A stretch of 64,000 nt of DNA from the NCBI GenBank assembly GCA_007844125.1, contig CM017561.1, positions 64,461,256 to 64,525,255 of the forward strand. Direction: 5' to 3'. Position 1 is the first letter of the stretch, and the number at the start of each line of letters is the position of its first letter. The notes under the pieces were generated by a model, which saw only the letters and a list, made by a program, of their open reading frames with translations, did not search any database and had not been told where the DNA came from. Below are positions 1 through 11,316 of the stretch, in pieces. This DNA comes from Sinonovacula constricta (lineage: Eukaryota > Mollusca > Bivalvia > Cardiida > Solecurtidae). A program made the position numbers and the translations under genes.

Positions 1-129
1 GTGATCTAACGCCCATTATATCACAGTTTCTTGTTCAGGGGCGTAAATTTTATCACTCAGACCAACGGTCCTCGTGCTTATATTAATCATCTGAACCCGA
101 AATCGTGATATATTGGGCGTTAGATCACG
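1..129. repeat. 129-bp terminal-inverted-repeat hairpin (MITE-like)
   Basis: The first 24 bases and the last 24 bases (106-129) are reverse complements with one mismatch. Weaker pairing continues inward to about base 40. The ends read GTGATCTAACGCCCA. The window starts exactly at the palindrome's edge, so the true left end and any target duplication cannot be seen. It could be a small MITE or a hairpin fragment of a longer element. Confidence 0.7.
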
Positions 130-1196
130 CAAACATAAAATATATTGCCTAAATTATTTACAATTTTACCCACCCAAGGAAGTCTTTACAATATTGGATT
201 CCTATACTCTCGATATTTTCAGAAAACGATGTACCGCATATCTCCATACATCAATATGGGCTTTACAAAAGAATCAAGCAAGCGATGCTTCCATCTCAAT
301 TAAATTTTCCAATATATATTGAAAAGACTTAATAGAAACTATTGCTTATTAGCTCGTGCTACCAGATTTTCTTTGGCTCTAGACCTTGAAAGTTTAGGAG
401 TAAAAATATGTCCCATAAACGTTTACACTGAAGTAACATTAATTGAGTGACCTATATATTCCCATTTTTAAATGCCCTCTGTTTCGGAAAACGATAATTT
501 TCGGTTTTCTGTTGGTTACCATACTTGTTTGTTCGCAAAAATCGGCAAACACTGTTAAGTTGTCGTTTTCATTCAATAGCCTATCGGCACAATTTGCAAC
601 ATCTTCCGCCAGAGAAATGGCATATAATACCATTAATATTTTCGGCAACAAAAAAAAAACGCTACGAGTTTTGTTTAAAAAGCGGAATAACTTGTGTGCG
701 TATAGATTGATCAGTATCGTACTGGTTAAGTCCCCTCGTCAAATTCCGGTGTTACAATTGAAATAATCGCTCAGTGTTTCTCTTGAAACCTTTGACATGT
801 TAATTTAGAATACATAAAAGCTAGTTCAGTATTATTATAGTTTTCCATTGATTACAACATTGTTCAATGCAAAGAACAATCTATCGAGTACTAAACTATC
901 ATATGAACGTCGGATGTCCACAAATTATAATATCACGTGACTCGTCAGCCAATCAAAGGCCAGTAAGCGCAATTGCTTTTACATAGGAAGATGAACGCAG
1001 GATTGCTTTTCTAGCTCTGACTTAAAAGCTTTCTTTTCCAGGCCCAACCTCATGCCTTTACCTTCTAATCTGTTTTCTTTTTTTTTATTTATCTTTTTCC
1101 TTTTTTGTTTTGCCCCCGCTAGCTGATAGGACTGCTTCGTTTCTCTCCGCTTACCTGCTTTATATATGCTGAGGAACGTAATGATTTGTTGTTTTA
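130..1196. other. No gene recognised
   Basis: AT-rich unique-looking DNA. Open frames here are short, overlap on both strands, and lack recognisable domains or splice-flanked coding structure. I see nothing else in it. Confidence 0.5.
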
Positions 1197-1630
1197 AAAG
1201 GTTTCACTATTTTGGGCCAAAGATTTTTATCAAAAAAAACAGAACACTCCTTGTTACATGAAAAAGTTCTGCAAAATGCTGTTCATTGATGTCCTAGATC
1301 TGTGTGAACAGTAAAACATAAATCCCTACTCGTCATTGCAAACAGGTATTTCCTATCTGAGCCAAGCTGCAGAGATAGCTAATTTCAAACAAAGAAAACC
1401 ACGTGATAACATACTTTTGACATCACGTTATATCGTCATCTGGGTAGTGCGGTCTGAAGTTGATTTTTAGTAGTGATCACTATCGGGCTTATTTATAGGG
1501 ACATTTAGATCGACTTATTTTGCAATTTGTACTGTCTTACAATACAGGTTATGTTCAAAATCTATAAAATCTAATCTAAGTCTACACTTAGACTAAAGTA
1601 CGAGTTTATGCAGACACTTTAAATGTATGC
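1197..1630 (+). mobile_element. TTAA-type MITE, right-truncated copy
   Basis: It starts after TTAA at 1193-1196 and shares its internal order with the copies at 58.1 and 61.1 kb: the 'tgtcctagatctgtgtga' block, the 'tatttcctatctgagccaagc' block, then the 'accacgtgataac' block. The left TIR is decayed. The right TIR seen in the other copies (ctgtcggataccacct) is missing, probably because the adjacent SINE lies there. Confidence 0.65.
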
Positions 1631-1639
1631 CTCAATTCA

Positions 1640-1965
1640 CCAAAACCGCACCTGTACCGCAATCGGTAGAGCGTCAGCTCTATGTACGGTAGACCCCGGG
1701 TTCGATCCCGGGTCACGACATACCAAAGTCGTTAAAATTGTCGTGGTATAGCTCCCTTGCTAACGGTCAAGCAATTATACGAGAAGTGCCACGACTGGTT
1801 GGTCCGCTGTCAAGATGTGACTGGGTGTGGCATCATGCCAGGTTCCACGGCATGCTATACTCAGTGAAGGCAGCACTTTATCTGCTTCACGTGGACACTG
1901 TCTCCAGATAACTGAAATACTGTTGGAGAGGCGATAAACGCAATAAACAAGCGCACAAACAGACG
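1640..1965 (+). mobile_element. tRNA-derived SINE (copy 1)
   Basis: A tRNA-like head contains a pol III B-box-like GGTTCGATCCCGGG near 1698. A conserved central domain follows (touching 'gactgggtgtggcatcatgcc') and then a tail resembling the (AAAC)n tail of the copy at 39.3 kb. The two copies align over about 280 bp. The central domain resembles the broadly conserved metazoan SINE cores reported in molluscs, but the family name is not certain. This is not a functional tRNA gene. Confidence 0.8.
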
Positions 1966-2764
1966 GTTTGTTTCAGTAGCTCTTGTTCTTGGTTGGCGTA
2001 TGATCCACCCAGATAAAGCAATACCAGTAACATGTTCAATAATTTTCTTTCGGGATGCCTACTTTTTACCAAAGTTACTATTAAAACAACATTTCTCGAA
2101 TATGCTCCTATTCAATTTACACCTGCCTGGCGTTTTCATTGCGGCCTTACAAGTGCCCTTTTCTTCCAATCCATGAACAAGTTGCTAAAAAATAATGTAT
2201 TATACTTTACGTATACGGAAATGCAAAAATAAAAGAAAACTAAAATCAATGTAAAAAAGGGTGTAAGACGAATAGAAGGAGCATCCAGTAGGTCACATAT
2301 AAACTAGCGTGAGGCTTTTTCAAATAGGCTTTAAAGATATGACGACAAACTATCAGTAAAATTGCAACTTCTCCGGTTTTAATATATCGCAAAAAAAACA
2401 ACAACAAATACCTCAGTTGTCACAAAGAGAGCTTCCATGGAGAAATCTCACCCAGTCCCATTTTATTCACTCTAAATTAGCTATGAACATTCGTTTATTA
2501 GTGTTGTTGAATAACAGGCGGATAATCATACACAGATGAGTTATTTCATTGGGTCTTCGAGAACGGCGATCCTATATTTATAATTAGTTATGGAAATGCA
2601 TGTGGGGTGACGTAGCAGCTTTAAGAAGCGATCGTATTAAAGCGGAAATTATAATTCTATTTTAGCTGTGAAAACACATTACATTTATGCTGATGTGTTC
2701 AGTTTCTTTTGTTGTGTGTTCTAGAAAACGACTACACCCAATAAAAATAAACGTAGGGGCTATA
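1966..2764. other. No gene recognised
   Basis: AT-rich DNA between the SINE and the 145-bp-repeat element. Only short open frames occur, and none shows a domain. Confidence 0.5.
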
Positions 2765-4215
2765 AACAAGAGGGTCATGATGGCCCTTAATCGCACACCT
2801 GAGGACACCGGCTTTTAGTAGGCTCATATTCTGGCATCTAATTAAGAGCTATTTACTTTAGAAATCTTTGGTGAAGAATGGACCATTAGTGTGGCAACTG
2901 GGTTGATTACATTTCTAGAATTTTACCTAGTAACCTAATGAATACACATGACCCAGTTTTAAACATATGTAAGATTTCATACATGCAAACATTCTGGCCA
3001 AGTTTGGTGAAGATTGGACCATCAATGTGGCCTTTAAGTGTTTTCACAAGGTTTTTCTAAAATCTGACCTAGTTGCCTATTTTTTTTACCCCACGTGACC
3101 CAATAATATACTCATCCAAGATTTCATGCAAACAAACAATCTGATCAAGTTTGGTGAAGATTGGGCTATAAATGTGGCTTGTAGTGTGTTCACATGCTTT
3201 TTCTAAGTCTTGACCTAGTGACCTCTTTTTGGACCCCATATGACCCAGTTATGAACTTATTTAAGATTTCATGCAGGTAAACATTGTGATCAAGTTTGGT
3301 GAAGATTGTGCCATAAATGGGGCCTTTAAGTGCTTTCACAAGGTTTTTCTAAAATCTGACCTAGTTGCCTATTTTTTTTGACCCACCGTGACCCAATAAT
3401 ATACTCATCCAAGATTTCATGCAAACAAACAATCTGATCAAGTTTGGTGAACATTGGGCTATTAATGTGGCCTGTAGTGTGTTCACATGCTTTTTCTAAG
3501 TCTTGACCTAGTGACCTCTTTTTGGACCCCATATGACCCAGTTATGAACTTATTAAAGATTTCATGCAGGTAAACATTCTGATCAATTTTGGTGAAGATT
3601 GGGCAATAAATGGGGCCTTTAAGTGTTTTCACAAGTTGTTTTTTTTAAATCTGACCTAGTTACCTATTTTTGACCCCACGTGACCTAATAATATACTCAT
3701 TCAAGATGTCATGCAAACAAACAATCTGATCAAGTTTGGTGAAGATTGGGCTATAAATGTGTTCTGTAGTGTGTTCACTTGCTTTTTCTAAGTCTTGACC
3801 TAGTGACCTCTTTTTGGACCCCATATGACCCAGTTATGAACTTATTCAAGATTTCATGCAGGTAAACATTGTGATCAAGTTTGGTGAAGACTGGGCCATA
3901 AATGGGGCTTCTAGTGTGTTCACAAGCATTTTCTAAGATTTGACCTAGTGACCTACTTTTTAACCCCAAGTGAACCCATAACGAACTCATTCAAGATTTC
4001 ATGCAGTCACACATTTTATCCAAGTTTGGTGAAGATTTGGTAAAAAATGTGGTCTCTAGTGTATTCAAAAGTTTTTTCTGAGATTTGACCTTGTGACCTT
4101 CTTTTTGACCCGACGTGACCCAATTATGAACTCATCCAAGATTTCATGCAGACAAACATTCTGACCAAGTTTGGTGAAGATTGGGCTATAAATGAGGTCT
4201 CTAGTGTGTATCAGA
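2765..4215 (-). mobile_element. 145-bp tandem-core element, copy A (truncated)
   Basis: It begins with the family's terminal hairpin, aacaagagggtcatgatggc, and the 'aatcgcacacctg' motif. About ten tandem units follow, each with 'agtttggtgaagatt', 'tgacctagtgacct' and 'gatttcatgca'. Two unit types alternate between about 3000 and 3880, giving a period near 292 bp. The opposite terminus (gctcaggtgagctaaaa) is missing, so the copy ends by truncation near 4215. Open frames across it are by-products of the repeat. Confidence 0.85.
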
Positions 4216-6670
4216 CACATGTGTAATATTTGTTCGGTATTCAGGACTTTTTTAGATTTAAACTTCGTGATTTTACTTTGTATTAAAAATATTACTTTGC
4301 AAAGAAAGAAATTGGTCATATAAATTCAATGTTTTTGTTGCCTGTTGTAAAAGATGTTCGCGCTAAGGGGGATGTTGGTGACTTCGAACCATTTCAAAGT
4401 CGTACCACGATTATTCATATGGAAATTTCGTACGACATTTGTTGAGTAGTTGTTGTTCAAAGAAGTTGCAGTGTTGACCTAGATATTAAAAAGTGTCATT
4501 CACATTTACAAATTTACTCAGATAGCAACATAAGGTTTTTAAAACAATGTTATCCCACAATAGCAAATGAAGTGGTGCCACTATGCTAAATATGCGTAGC
4601 TTTCTGACATTATTTCCGGCGACTTTTTCTTGTAGATTATTATCAAATGTATGCTACTTCAGACGACCCAGTCGACGGATAGTTGGTGGCATGTTCTATT
4701 TAGTTACTTTTTTCTATTTTTCATACGTAAGTACTACTTTAATATTTGCAACATTTAACATGTATACAAAGTGCATTGTCAAGGGGATAAGACAATAAAC
4801 CCAATTTGTGTCACCGAAGAAGTGAACTGTGTGCTTTGCTGGATAGTATTTATACGAGAATGGACCATGTTAGTGTTAAATGTGTTCCAAAATTATTATT
4901 TTTTAAATATTCGGTATTAATTTTTCACTTAATCTGCTTTATTTTTACAATATCGTTCCAAAAACAGACTTTAGAGAACGAAATAATGAGTTTATTGAAT
5001 GTTTGTTTTGTTTTTTGTTACATTGCAGGATGACAATTATTGTCATATTGGTGACGTCAAGAAAATTATTGGTGAAGGAAGACCCCAAACTTATGCCTGG
5101 GTAGAACCACCGGCGCATCGCAGGTTAGCTGGAAATGAATCCAGTTTTATTATCACAATTAACAAGTGTAATTAGTATTTTCACATTTCCAATTAAAACA
5201 ACTTCATAGAAATGTGCTTTCAACAAACCAAAACAACTCTCATGATTTGTGTTGTTTTTTCTCTCTCTGAGACATAAGGGGCCCCAATGAATAAAACATG
5301 AAGTTAATGTTTTAAATTTTTAATAATAAAGCAACACACCAAATATCACTGTTAAAGTAAAGGCTGAAACAATATCGAATAATAATTTGGTATATAATGA
5401 TATAATGTTATTAGTACTGAAATAGATAACATTCCTCTATGATAAAACAAAACATTGCACTCTTCAATTGAAGGTTTTCATTACTTCAAAACAACTCTGT
5501 AGCATAAAAAGCTACAATTACTGAACAAAATCTTTATGTGAATCATAATTAGATGACATTATAGTTAAACAATAATACAACACAAGATCTCTGAAAACAA
5601 TTTGTACTGTGACCATTTATTAAGATAAGGCTAGCTATCTGTGTTTCCATTTCCTTATACACAAAAAAACATACATACTTCTAAGCAGTATTGAATATAT
5701 GAGCAATTACAAGCAATATAGTAATTTAAGATACTAATTAATCAAGCATTATGCATGTATTTATTAAATAATATATTTGTTCCAAAGGGGTTACTTCCCT
5801 TTGACTATTCATCTAACATAAGTAATAACTTCCTATTTTCAAAGCAATTTTAGTAGAGGGGTGTCCATTACCAAATTATATGTTTGCCATTAATACTCAT
5901 TTTTTATTTTATGATCCGAATTAATCTGGTATTTACATGTAGTAAATAAATGTATTATTGGTCACTTCCAGCCACATTGTTGTTTTAATGCACTTTTGAT
6001 TTTAAAGTCAACAGAAAGTAAGACTTTTGCCTTACTTGTCATCATGGATATCTGACACCCTTGACATGCTTAACACAAACTTATTACAGGTAGGCAAGTA
6101 GTGCTCGCTGGGCAGCTGTCTGATAAGTATCTGCATTACTTGCTGCTAGGTCTTAAGACACATCAATATACTTGTAAACCTTTGCACATAATTGTTAACA
6201 AATAACATATAACAAATAGTATGGGTGACAGATGTAGCAATCTTAATTAACTAAATTGGATCATTATGTGGCATGAACAATTTTTGTCAACAAAATAAAT
6301 GAATGAATAGATTAAGCTATTTAAATTGCAAGTGTTAAACATTTTATGTGAAAAAAGGATTGAATCTTCATACACAACCAAAGACATGTTTTTTACTTAC
6401 ATTCATACATGTACATTTATAACAGTATCAAGCTAAAATACAAAGACGTGTATCCTATTTAAACCGAAATGTCACTGGAAGAGGCATATGCTCGGAGAGA
6501 TACAAGGACCATGAATATGACCTTGACACTTGATATAACATTGACCTTAATGATTGCAGATGTAAGTGTTCTAAACCATACACCTCCATTGGTATGTTTA
6601 CAAGATGGTGAGGGATTGGGATTGGGATTAGCCGGCATTTTTTTCCGATACTGCGCAGCGACATTTCTAT
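4216..6670. other. No gene recognised
   Basis: AT-rich DNA of 2.4 kb. Two hydrophobic short frames (4583-4798 and 4806-5033) have no recognisable domain and no splice context. The short repeated motif listed separately at 5071-5115 is the only structured item I see. Confidence 0.5.
5071..5115 (+). repeat. Short dispersed motif 'gggtagaaccaccggcgc'
   Basis: A short palindrome-like stretch (agacccca...tgcctgggt) precedes gggtagaaccaccggcgc. The same arrangement occurs at 18563-18603 and, diverged, at 38020-38053. This looks like a fragment of a dispersed repeat, possibly a SINE core. Confidence 0.5.
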
Positions 6671-6835
6671 CATTATAGCACAGGGGCACTTATGAGGTGC
6701 CCAAGGACTGAACCCGGCCGGTCCATTATACTGACACCGACGAGTCAGGCGTAATGCTGTCCCCTTAGCCCCGAGCGTTAGGAGGGAAGCCACTACTACC
6801 AACTTTAAAGTCTTTGGTCAGACCCGGCTACTACA
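6670..6835 (-). mobile_element. SINE relic, minus strand
   Basis: Read on the minus strand, the segment contains 'gtgtcagtataatggac' followed by 'gggttcagtcc', resembling the 'gtgtcaggataatgtcac' central domain of the SINE at 39.3 kb. It is diverged and has no clear tail. The overlapping open frames on both strands have no domain. Confidence 0.5.
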
Positions 6836-6879
6836 AAGAATATGAATGTTAGGGCAGAGACACAAAATGGGATGAATGG

Positions 6880-7190
6880 ATGTACAGATTGACAAACAAA
6901 GGGACATATAGACAAGCAAAGGGACAGATGGACAGGCAAAGGGACAGATGGACAGGTAATGGGATAGATGGACAAAGGGACAGATGGACAAGTAAAGGTA
7001 TAGATAGACAAAGGGAAAGATGCACAGGCAATGGGACAGATGGACAAGTAAAGGTATAGATGGACAAAGGGAAAGATACACAGGCAATGGGACAGATGGA
7101 CAAATGGAAAAGATGCACAGGCAATGGGACAGATGGACAGACAAAAGGACAGATGTACAGACAAAGGGAGAGATGGACAGACAAAATGAG
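6880..7190 (+). repeat. Minisatellite, about 20-bp unit
   Basis: Tandem copies of a unit close to gacagatggacaggcaaagg, with variants lacking half a unit, repeat about 15 times. They generate long Cys/Pro/Ser-rich open frames on the minus strand that are repeat artefacts, not genes. Confidence 0.85.
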
Positions 7191-7536
7191 TGCTTAATGC
7201 CTATGGATAAAAATTGCATCAAAGGTTGATAAAAAAAATAAAGATTGACTAATTGAGCAAGAAATGTAAATTTGCAGCAAAAGTGGTAAATTATCTTACC
7301 TGAAAAACTGAGCATATATTTCAAAAAAATCACAAATTTGATATGTTAAGTTATACATGGAACATGATCATACAAATATTAACACAGACAATGTCCAACA
7401 TATACAAAATATAGAAAAAGCAACAATTTTATTTGCTGTGGTATACCTGTAACATGATCAAAATATTGGCAGAAGATGGCTATTATTGCTGACATATCCC
7501 ATATGACCAAAGATTTTAATTTTTGTTACATATTAT

Positions 7537-8217
7537 AACAAGAGGGCCATGATGGCCCTTAATCGCTCACTTGATGACACAGGCTTTACGTAGGCTCAAA
7601 TCTGGCATCAAGTAATTAAGAGTTATTTACTTTAGAAATCTTTGGTGAAGATTGGACCATTAGTGTGGCCACTGGGTTGATAACATTTTCTAGAATTTTA
7701 CCAAGTAACCTACTGAATCCACATGACTCACTTCAAAACATATGTAAGATTTCATACTGGCAAACATGATGGTCAAGTTTGGTGAAGACTGGGCCATCAA
7801 TGTAGCCTCTTAAGTGTTTTCACAAGCTTTTTCTAAAATTTAACCTAGTGACCTACTTTATGACCCCTCGAGACCCAATAACGAACTCATCCAAGATTTC
7901 ATGTAGACAAACATTCTGACAAAGTTTGATGAAGATTGGCCTATAAAGAGGGCCTCTAGTGTGTTTACAAGCTTTTTCTAAGATTTGACCTTGTGACCTA
8001 TTTTTTGACCCCACGTGACCCAGTTACGAACCTATCTGAGATTTCATGCAAACAAACATTCTGACCAAGTTTGGTGAAGATTGGGCTATAAATGTGGTCT
8101 CTAGTGTGTTCACAAGCTTTGTCTAAGATTTGACCTAGTGACCTACTTTTTGACCCCACGTGACCCATTTACGAACTCATCTAAGATTTCATGCAGACAA
8201 ACATTCTGACTAAGTTT
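7537..8217 (-). mobile_element. 145-bp tandem-core element, copy B, left part
   Basis: It starts with aacaagagggccatgatggc and the unique flank that matches copy C at 49.6-49.8 kb. About four 145-bp units follow. It stops inside a unit at 8217, where the LINE begins. The remainder resumes at 17669, so the two parts are one element split by an insertion. Confidence 0.85.
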
Positions 8218-8242
8218 CAATCAATATTTGGTCTTGTTTACC

Positions 8243-8270
8243 CTCGCCCTTACTATTGTTATAGGGCGAG
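8243..8270 (-). other. LINE 3'-terminal hairpin
   Basis: Bases 8243-8250 (ctcgccct) and 8263-8270 (agggcgag) form a perfect 8-bp stem with a 12-base loop, about 25 bases from the LINE 3' end. In several LINE families a 3' stem-loop is recognised by the reverse transcriptase. That role is inferred here from position only. Confidence 0.6.
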
Positions 8271-8837
8271 CATTAAAGTATGGGAGTTTAAAAATGAAGT
8301 ATCACAACGTTATATTAATGGCGTGAGGGTTGCCTAGTGTCTGGTAGGTTAAAAATATTAAAAATTTAATAACATAAGGGTGATTATGACAGAAGGCTCG
8401 TATAATGTATGGGTGGTTTTAATATCTTTGTTGTATGTTTGTGCTGTGGTGAATGTGTGGTAAAATTTGTTTTGTCTAAAATATCAGTGTACACTTCTTA
8501 TTTCATTTATTACATTCGGTTTCCAGTCCACTATTAACATTGATTCTAGATTATTTCACCTGTTATACAGTGCCTCATTTGGGACTTATAATATTGATAA
8601 AAAAAGTACAATAATTTAAAAACCAAAAAAAATTATCCAGGTAAAATAAAAGATAAAACATATAGTTGTATTTTTTATCCGATGCTATAGGCACCTTTCT
8701 AGGACCGTTTAAGAGTATGTTTATTTTAAAAAATCAAGAATAATAATTATATTTATATTTACAGATTACAATATACATGTTTTCAGGCCTGTCCCCTGTA
8801 ATACCTATAATTCAGCTAGTATTATAAATAGAAAAGA

Positions 8838-9045
8838 CTGGTTAACATGTGGATGATGGGACCTATTTTTTAATTCTGAGGTCCCGCTGGCAGTCATATA
8901 TTCTTTTTTATTCATCCACATGCACCATAGAAGCAGAAATATAAGAAACAACACAACTCGAAAGATTAGTAAAAGAAGGGAAGGGAGATATATGTACCCG
9001 TGTTTGACAATTACAAAGGATATCTCCCGTTCCCTATAGAGTAAG
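8838..9045. repeat. Paired-hairpin module, copy 1 (LINE 3' region)
   Basis: The first stem is catgtggatga near 8846 pairing with tcatccacatg near 8912. The second stem is gggagatat near 8984 pairing with atatctccc near 9020, with 'tttgacaatt' between its arms. The same order and spacing recur at 10085-10275 with different stem bases. Confidence 0.6.
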
Positions 9046-10039
9046 ATTATTTTTTAAATGTTTATTTTGTCAGAAGAGAAGGAGAGGATTTGGAAGTTAT
9101 TTATAGTTAATTGTTTTATGAATATAGACAGGCCTGTGTTCCTCAGAGGCACTGTATGGCGAAAAACACTAGAGCGCAGGAGAGATTTACGGTAAAAAAA
9201 ATTTTTTTTTTTCCCCATTTCCCTAAGGTGCCTCACTCGTCCGATGAAACCCGTGCGGCGCCACCCCCCCCCCCCCCTTATTATTTAAAAAAGAAAAGTT
9301 GTTTACACAGATCTTTATTGCTATGCTTATTTATTAAAAATTATATGTTGCATTTATAGTATTATTGTTCATTATAAGTATAAAAATGTATTTGTGCTAC
9401 TGCATGGAGAGTAAGTCTCTTCCTGTTAACTTTGATTCGCCATTTTTTTGGCACCATGTGTTGTCGAGATGTATAAAAATCGACTGTGTATTAATTGTTA
9501 CTGTTTTAATTGTGTCAATGAGGGGGGTTTCGCACGGATTAACCATGTTTTCACTGGAATACCCGGGTGCCTTCTTGAAAAAACAGTAGTTCGAAACGGT
9601 AAGGGTGCTTTTCTATTTAGTATGTTGCGACCTTCACCTTCTATATATTTATTTTCCCATGATGTTCAGGAAAAACAGGCAAGTTTGTTAAATTATTCTA
9701 TTTATATTTATATTACATTTCTTCTTTTCTTGCCTATATATTATGTAAAATAGATCGTAGGTCATTATTGTAAATAATAGTATAATACTCGTAATACACT
9801 TTTTGATATATAGTCAATATTCAATATATAAATAGTATGAGAAATTATAATTCAATCCTTGTTCTTATAGAAATTATGTATTAATGTTGTTGTTTATTTA
9901 TTTATATTATGATGGCTTTTTCTTATTATTTATCCACATCCCGGAGAGCCCATGGCCTTTATGGATAAAGAAGAAACTGTATAAGAGGGATGTTTTGTTT
10001 TTGGTTTCCATCCATTTCCTGGGTAGAACCACTGTCATT

Positions 10040-10075
10040 AAAAAAAAAAAAAAAAAAAAATTTTTTTTTTTTTTT
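10040..10075. repeat. A21-T15 homopolymer palindrome
   Basis: Twenty-one A are followed directly by fifteen T. Such a tract forms a snap-back hairpin and is error-prone in sequencing, so its exact length is doubtful. Confidence 0.8.
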
Positions 10076-10084
10076 GGATAGTAT

Positions 10085-10275
10085 AGACAGGTTAATACAT
10101 GGATATTATTCTTTTATTTTCTCTGTTCTTTCTTTTTATCCATGTACACCTTAGAGTAGAGTAGAGAGGTTTGTTTTTATATAGGATAACACGATAGAAG
10201 AGACAGTACAGGGCCGAGACTTATACCAAATTTTGACAATTGCATAAAGCGTTGGTAGTTCTTGGCCCTGGGAAG
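10085..10275. repeat. Paired-hairpin module, copy 2 (LINE 3' region)
   Basis: The first stem is tacatggata near 10096 pairing with tatccatgta near 10137. The second stem is agggccgagact near 10209 pairing with agttcttggccct near 10257, allowing G-U pairs, with 'tttgacaatt' between the arms. It is the counterpart of the module at 8838-9045. Confidence 0.6.
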
Positions 10276-10539
10276 TTGTTACCATTAGTCGGTAGTATAT
10301 AAAACATTCTAGTGTGTTTCATTTTTGGCCACGAGCTCCCACACGATGCTGTATTTTTTGTAGATGTAAGGCACCCGGTTTTCATCGGACAGTGAACCGA
10401 GTTCGCTTTGGGTTCCCCGAAGAGGTGTTCTTATCCAGGGCCCCTATCACCCTCCCCCCGTCATGCCTTCTCGGTACGCCCCTGCGGGATGCCCCGTAAA
10501 ATTTTATTTATTTTTTGTTGAAGTTTGTTCACCTTCTGC

Positions 10540-10885
10540 CGGTCAGGCCCTACCAACTTCCACCAGCCCCGCCTCCATCTACTTGTGGGTGCGGGGCTAG
10601 TGGCCGATCCGGGCAAGCCGAGCCTTAAATTGGTCTGAAAATACATGGTATCATATGTCCGTCTGGCCCTACCAACCATCCCCGTCCCCATCTAAGGACC
10701 TCTATCATCCCAGGTTCGGGGGTTGGTCCGGGCAGGCCGGTTACTATATGTCCTTTATGTATTATTTAGGTCCAGAAGATACACCGTGTCACACGCCCAT
10801 CAGACCCTACCAACCATCCCCGGCCCCGTCTATGGACCTTTATCATCCCAGGGTCGGGGGTCGGTCCGGGCAAGCTGGGTTGCTG
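10540..10885. repeat. Three diverged tandem units, about 120-140 bp
   Basis: The block 'ccctaccaacc...cccc...tct' followed by 'ggtccgggcaggc' occurs near 10545, 10667 and 10804. It lies within the LINE 3' region and is GC-rich compared with its surroundings. The function is unknown. Confidence 0.7.
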
Positions 10886-11316
10886 TGTGACACTGATGCA
10901 TCATCATGGTTTACATCCCACAGAGGCGCTCTTAATTTTCTGTGTTTTGGTATAGATGGGTTTAACCAAAAAAGCCCTTGTTGGATGAGCCACCCTTATA
11001 TTTATACTAGTTAGAAAAAGGGATGGCTCCCCAGTTCGATTCTGGGAAGGGCTGGTGTTTTATCTGTTTATCCCAGAATAGAATTAATATATTTTATTTG
11101 AGACTAAATAACGATATTAAAAAGATAATCTTCTATTATGTTTATTCCATTAAGTTCATTATAATGTTTTAATAATGTGTTTTATAGTAAGTCGTATAGG
11201 TTGTACCAATCAGGTGTATCATTGTGTTTTAAGGCTGATATATTTTGAGAAGGCATGACGTCGGGGTGGTCGGACTTTTTTAAATTTTTTTTTTTTTCAT
11301 ATCATTTACTTTGTTT

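Noticed and set aside
1640..1740. Possible tRNA gene
   Set aside because: The B-box is good, but the acceptor and anticodon stems do not fold, and the sequence continues as a SINE shared with 39.3 kb.
6805..7333. Cys/Pro/Ser-rich frames of up to 171 residues on the minus strand
   Set aside because: They arise from the 20-bp minisatellite and have three competing frames of equal quality.
9228..9262. Hammerhead-like 'tccgatgaaac'
   Set aside because: The conserved CUGANGA core is not present, and no three-stem arrangement could be drawn.
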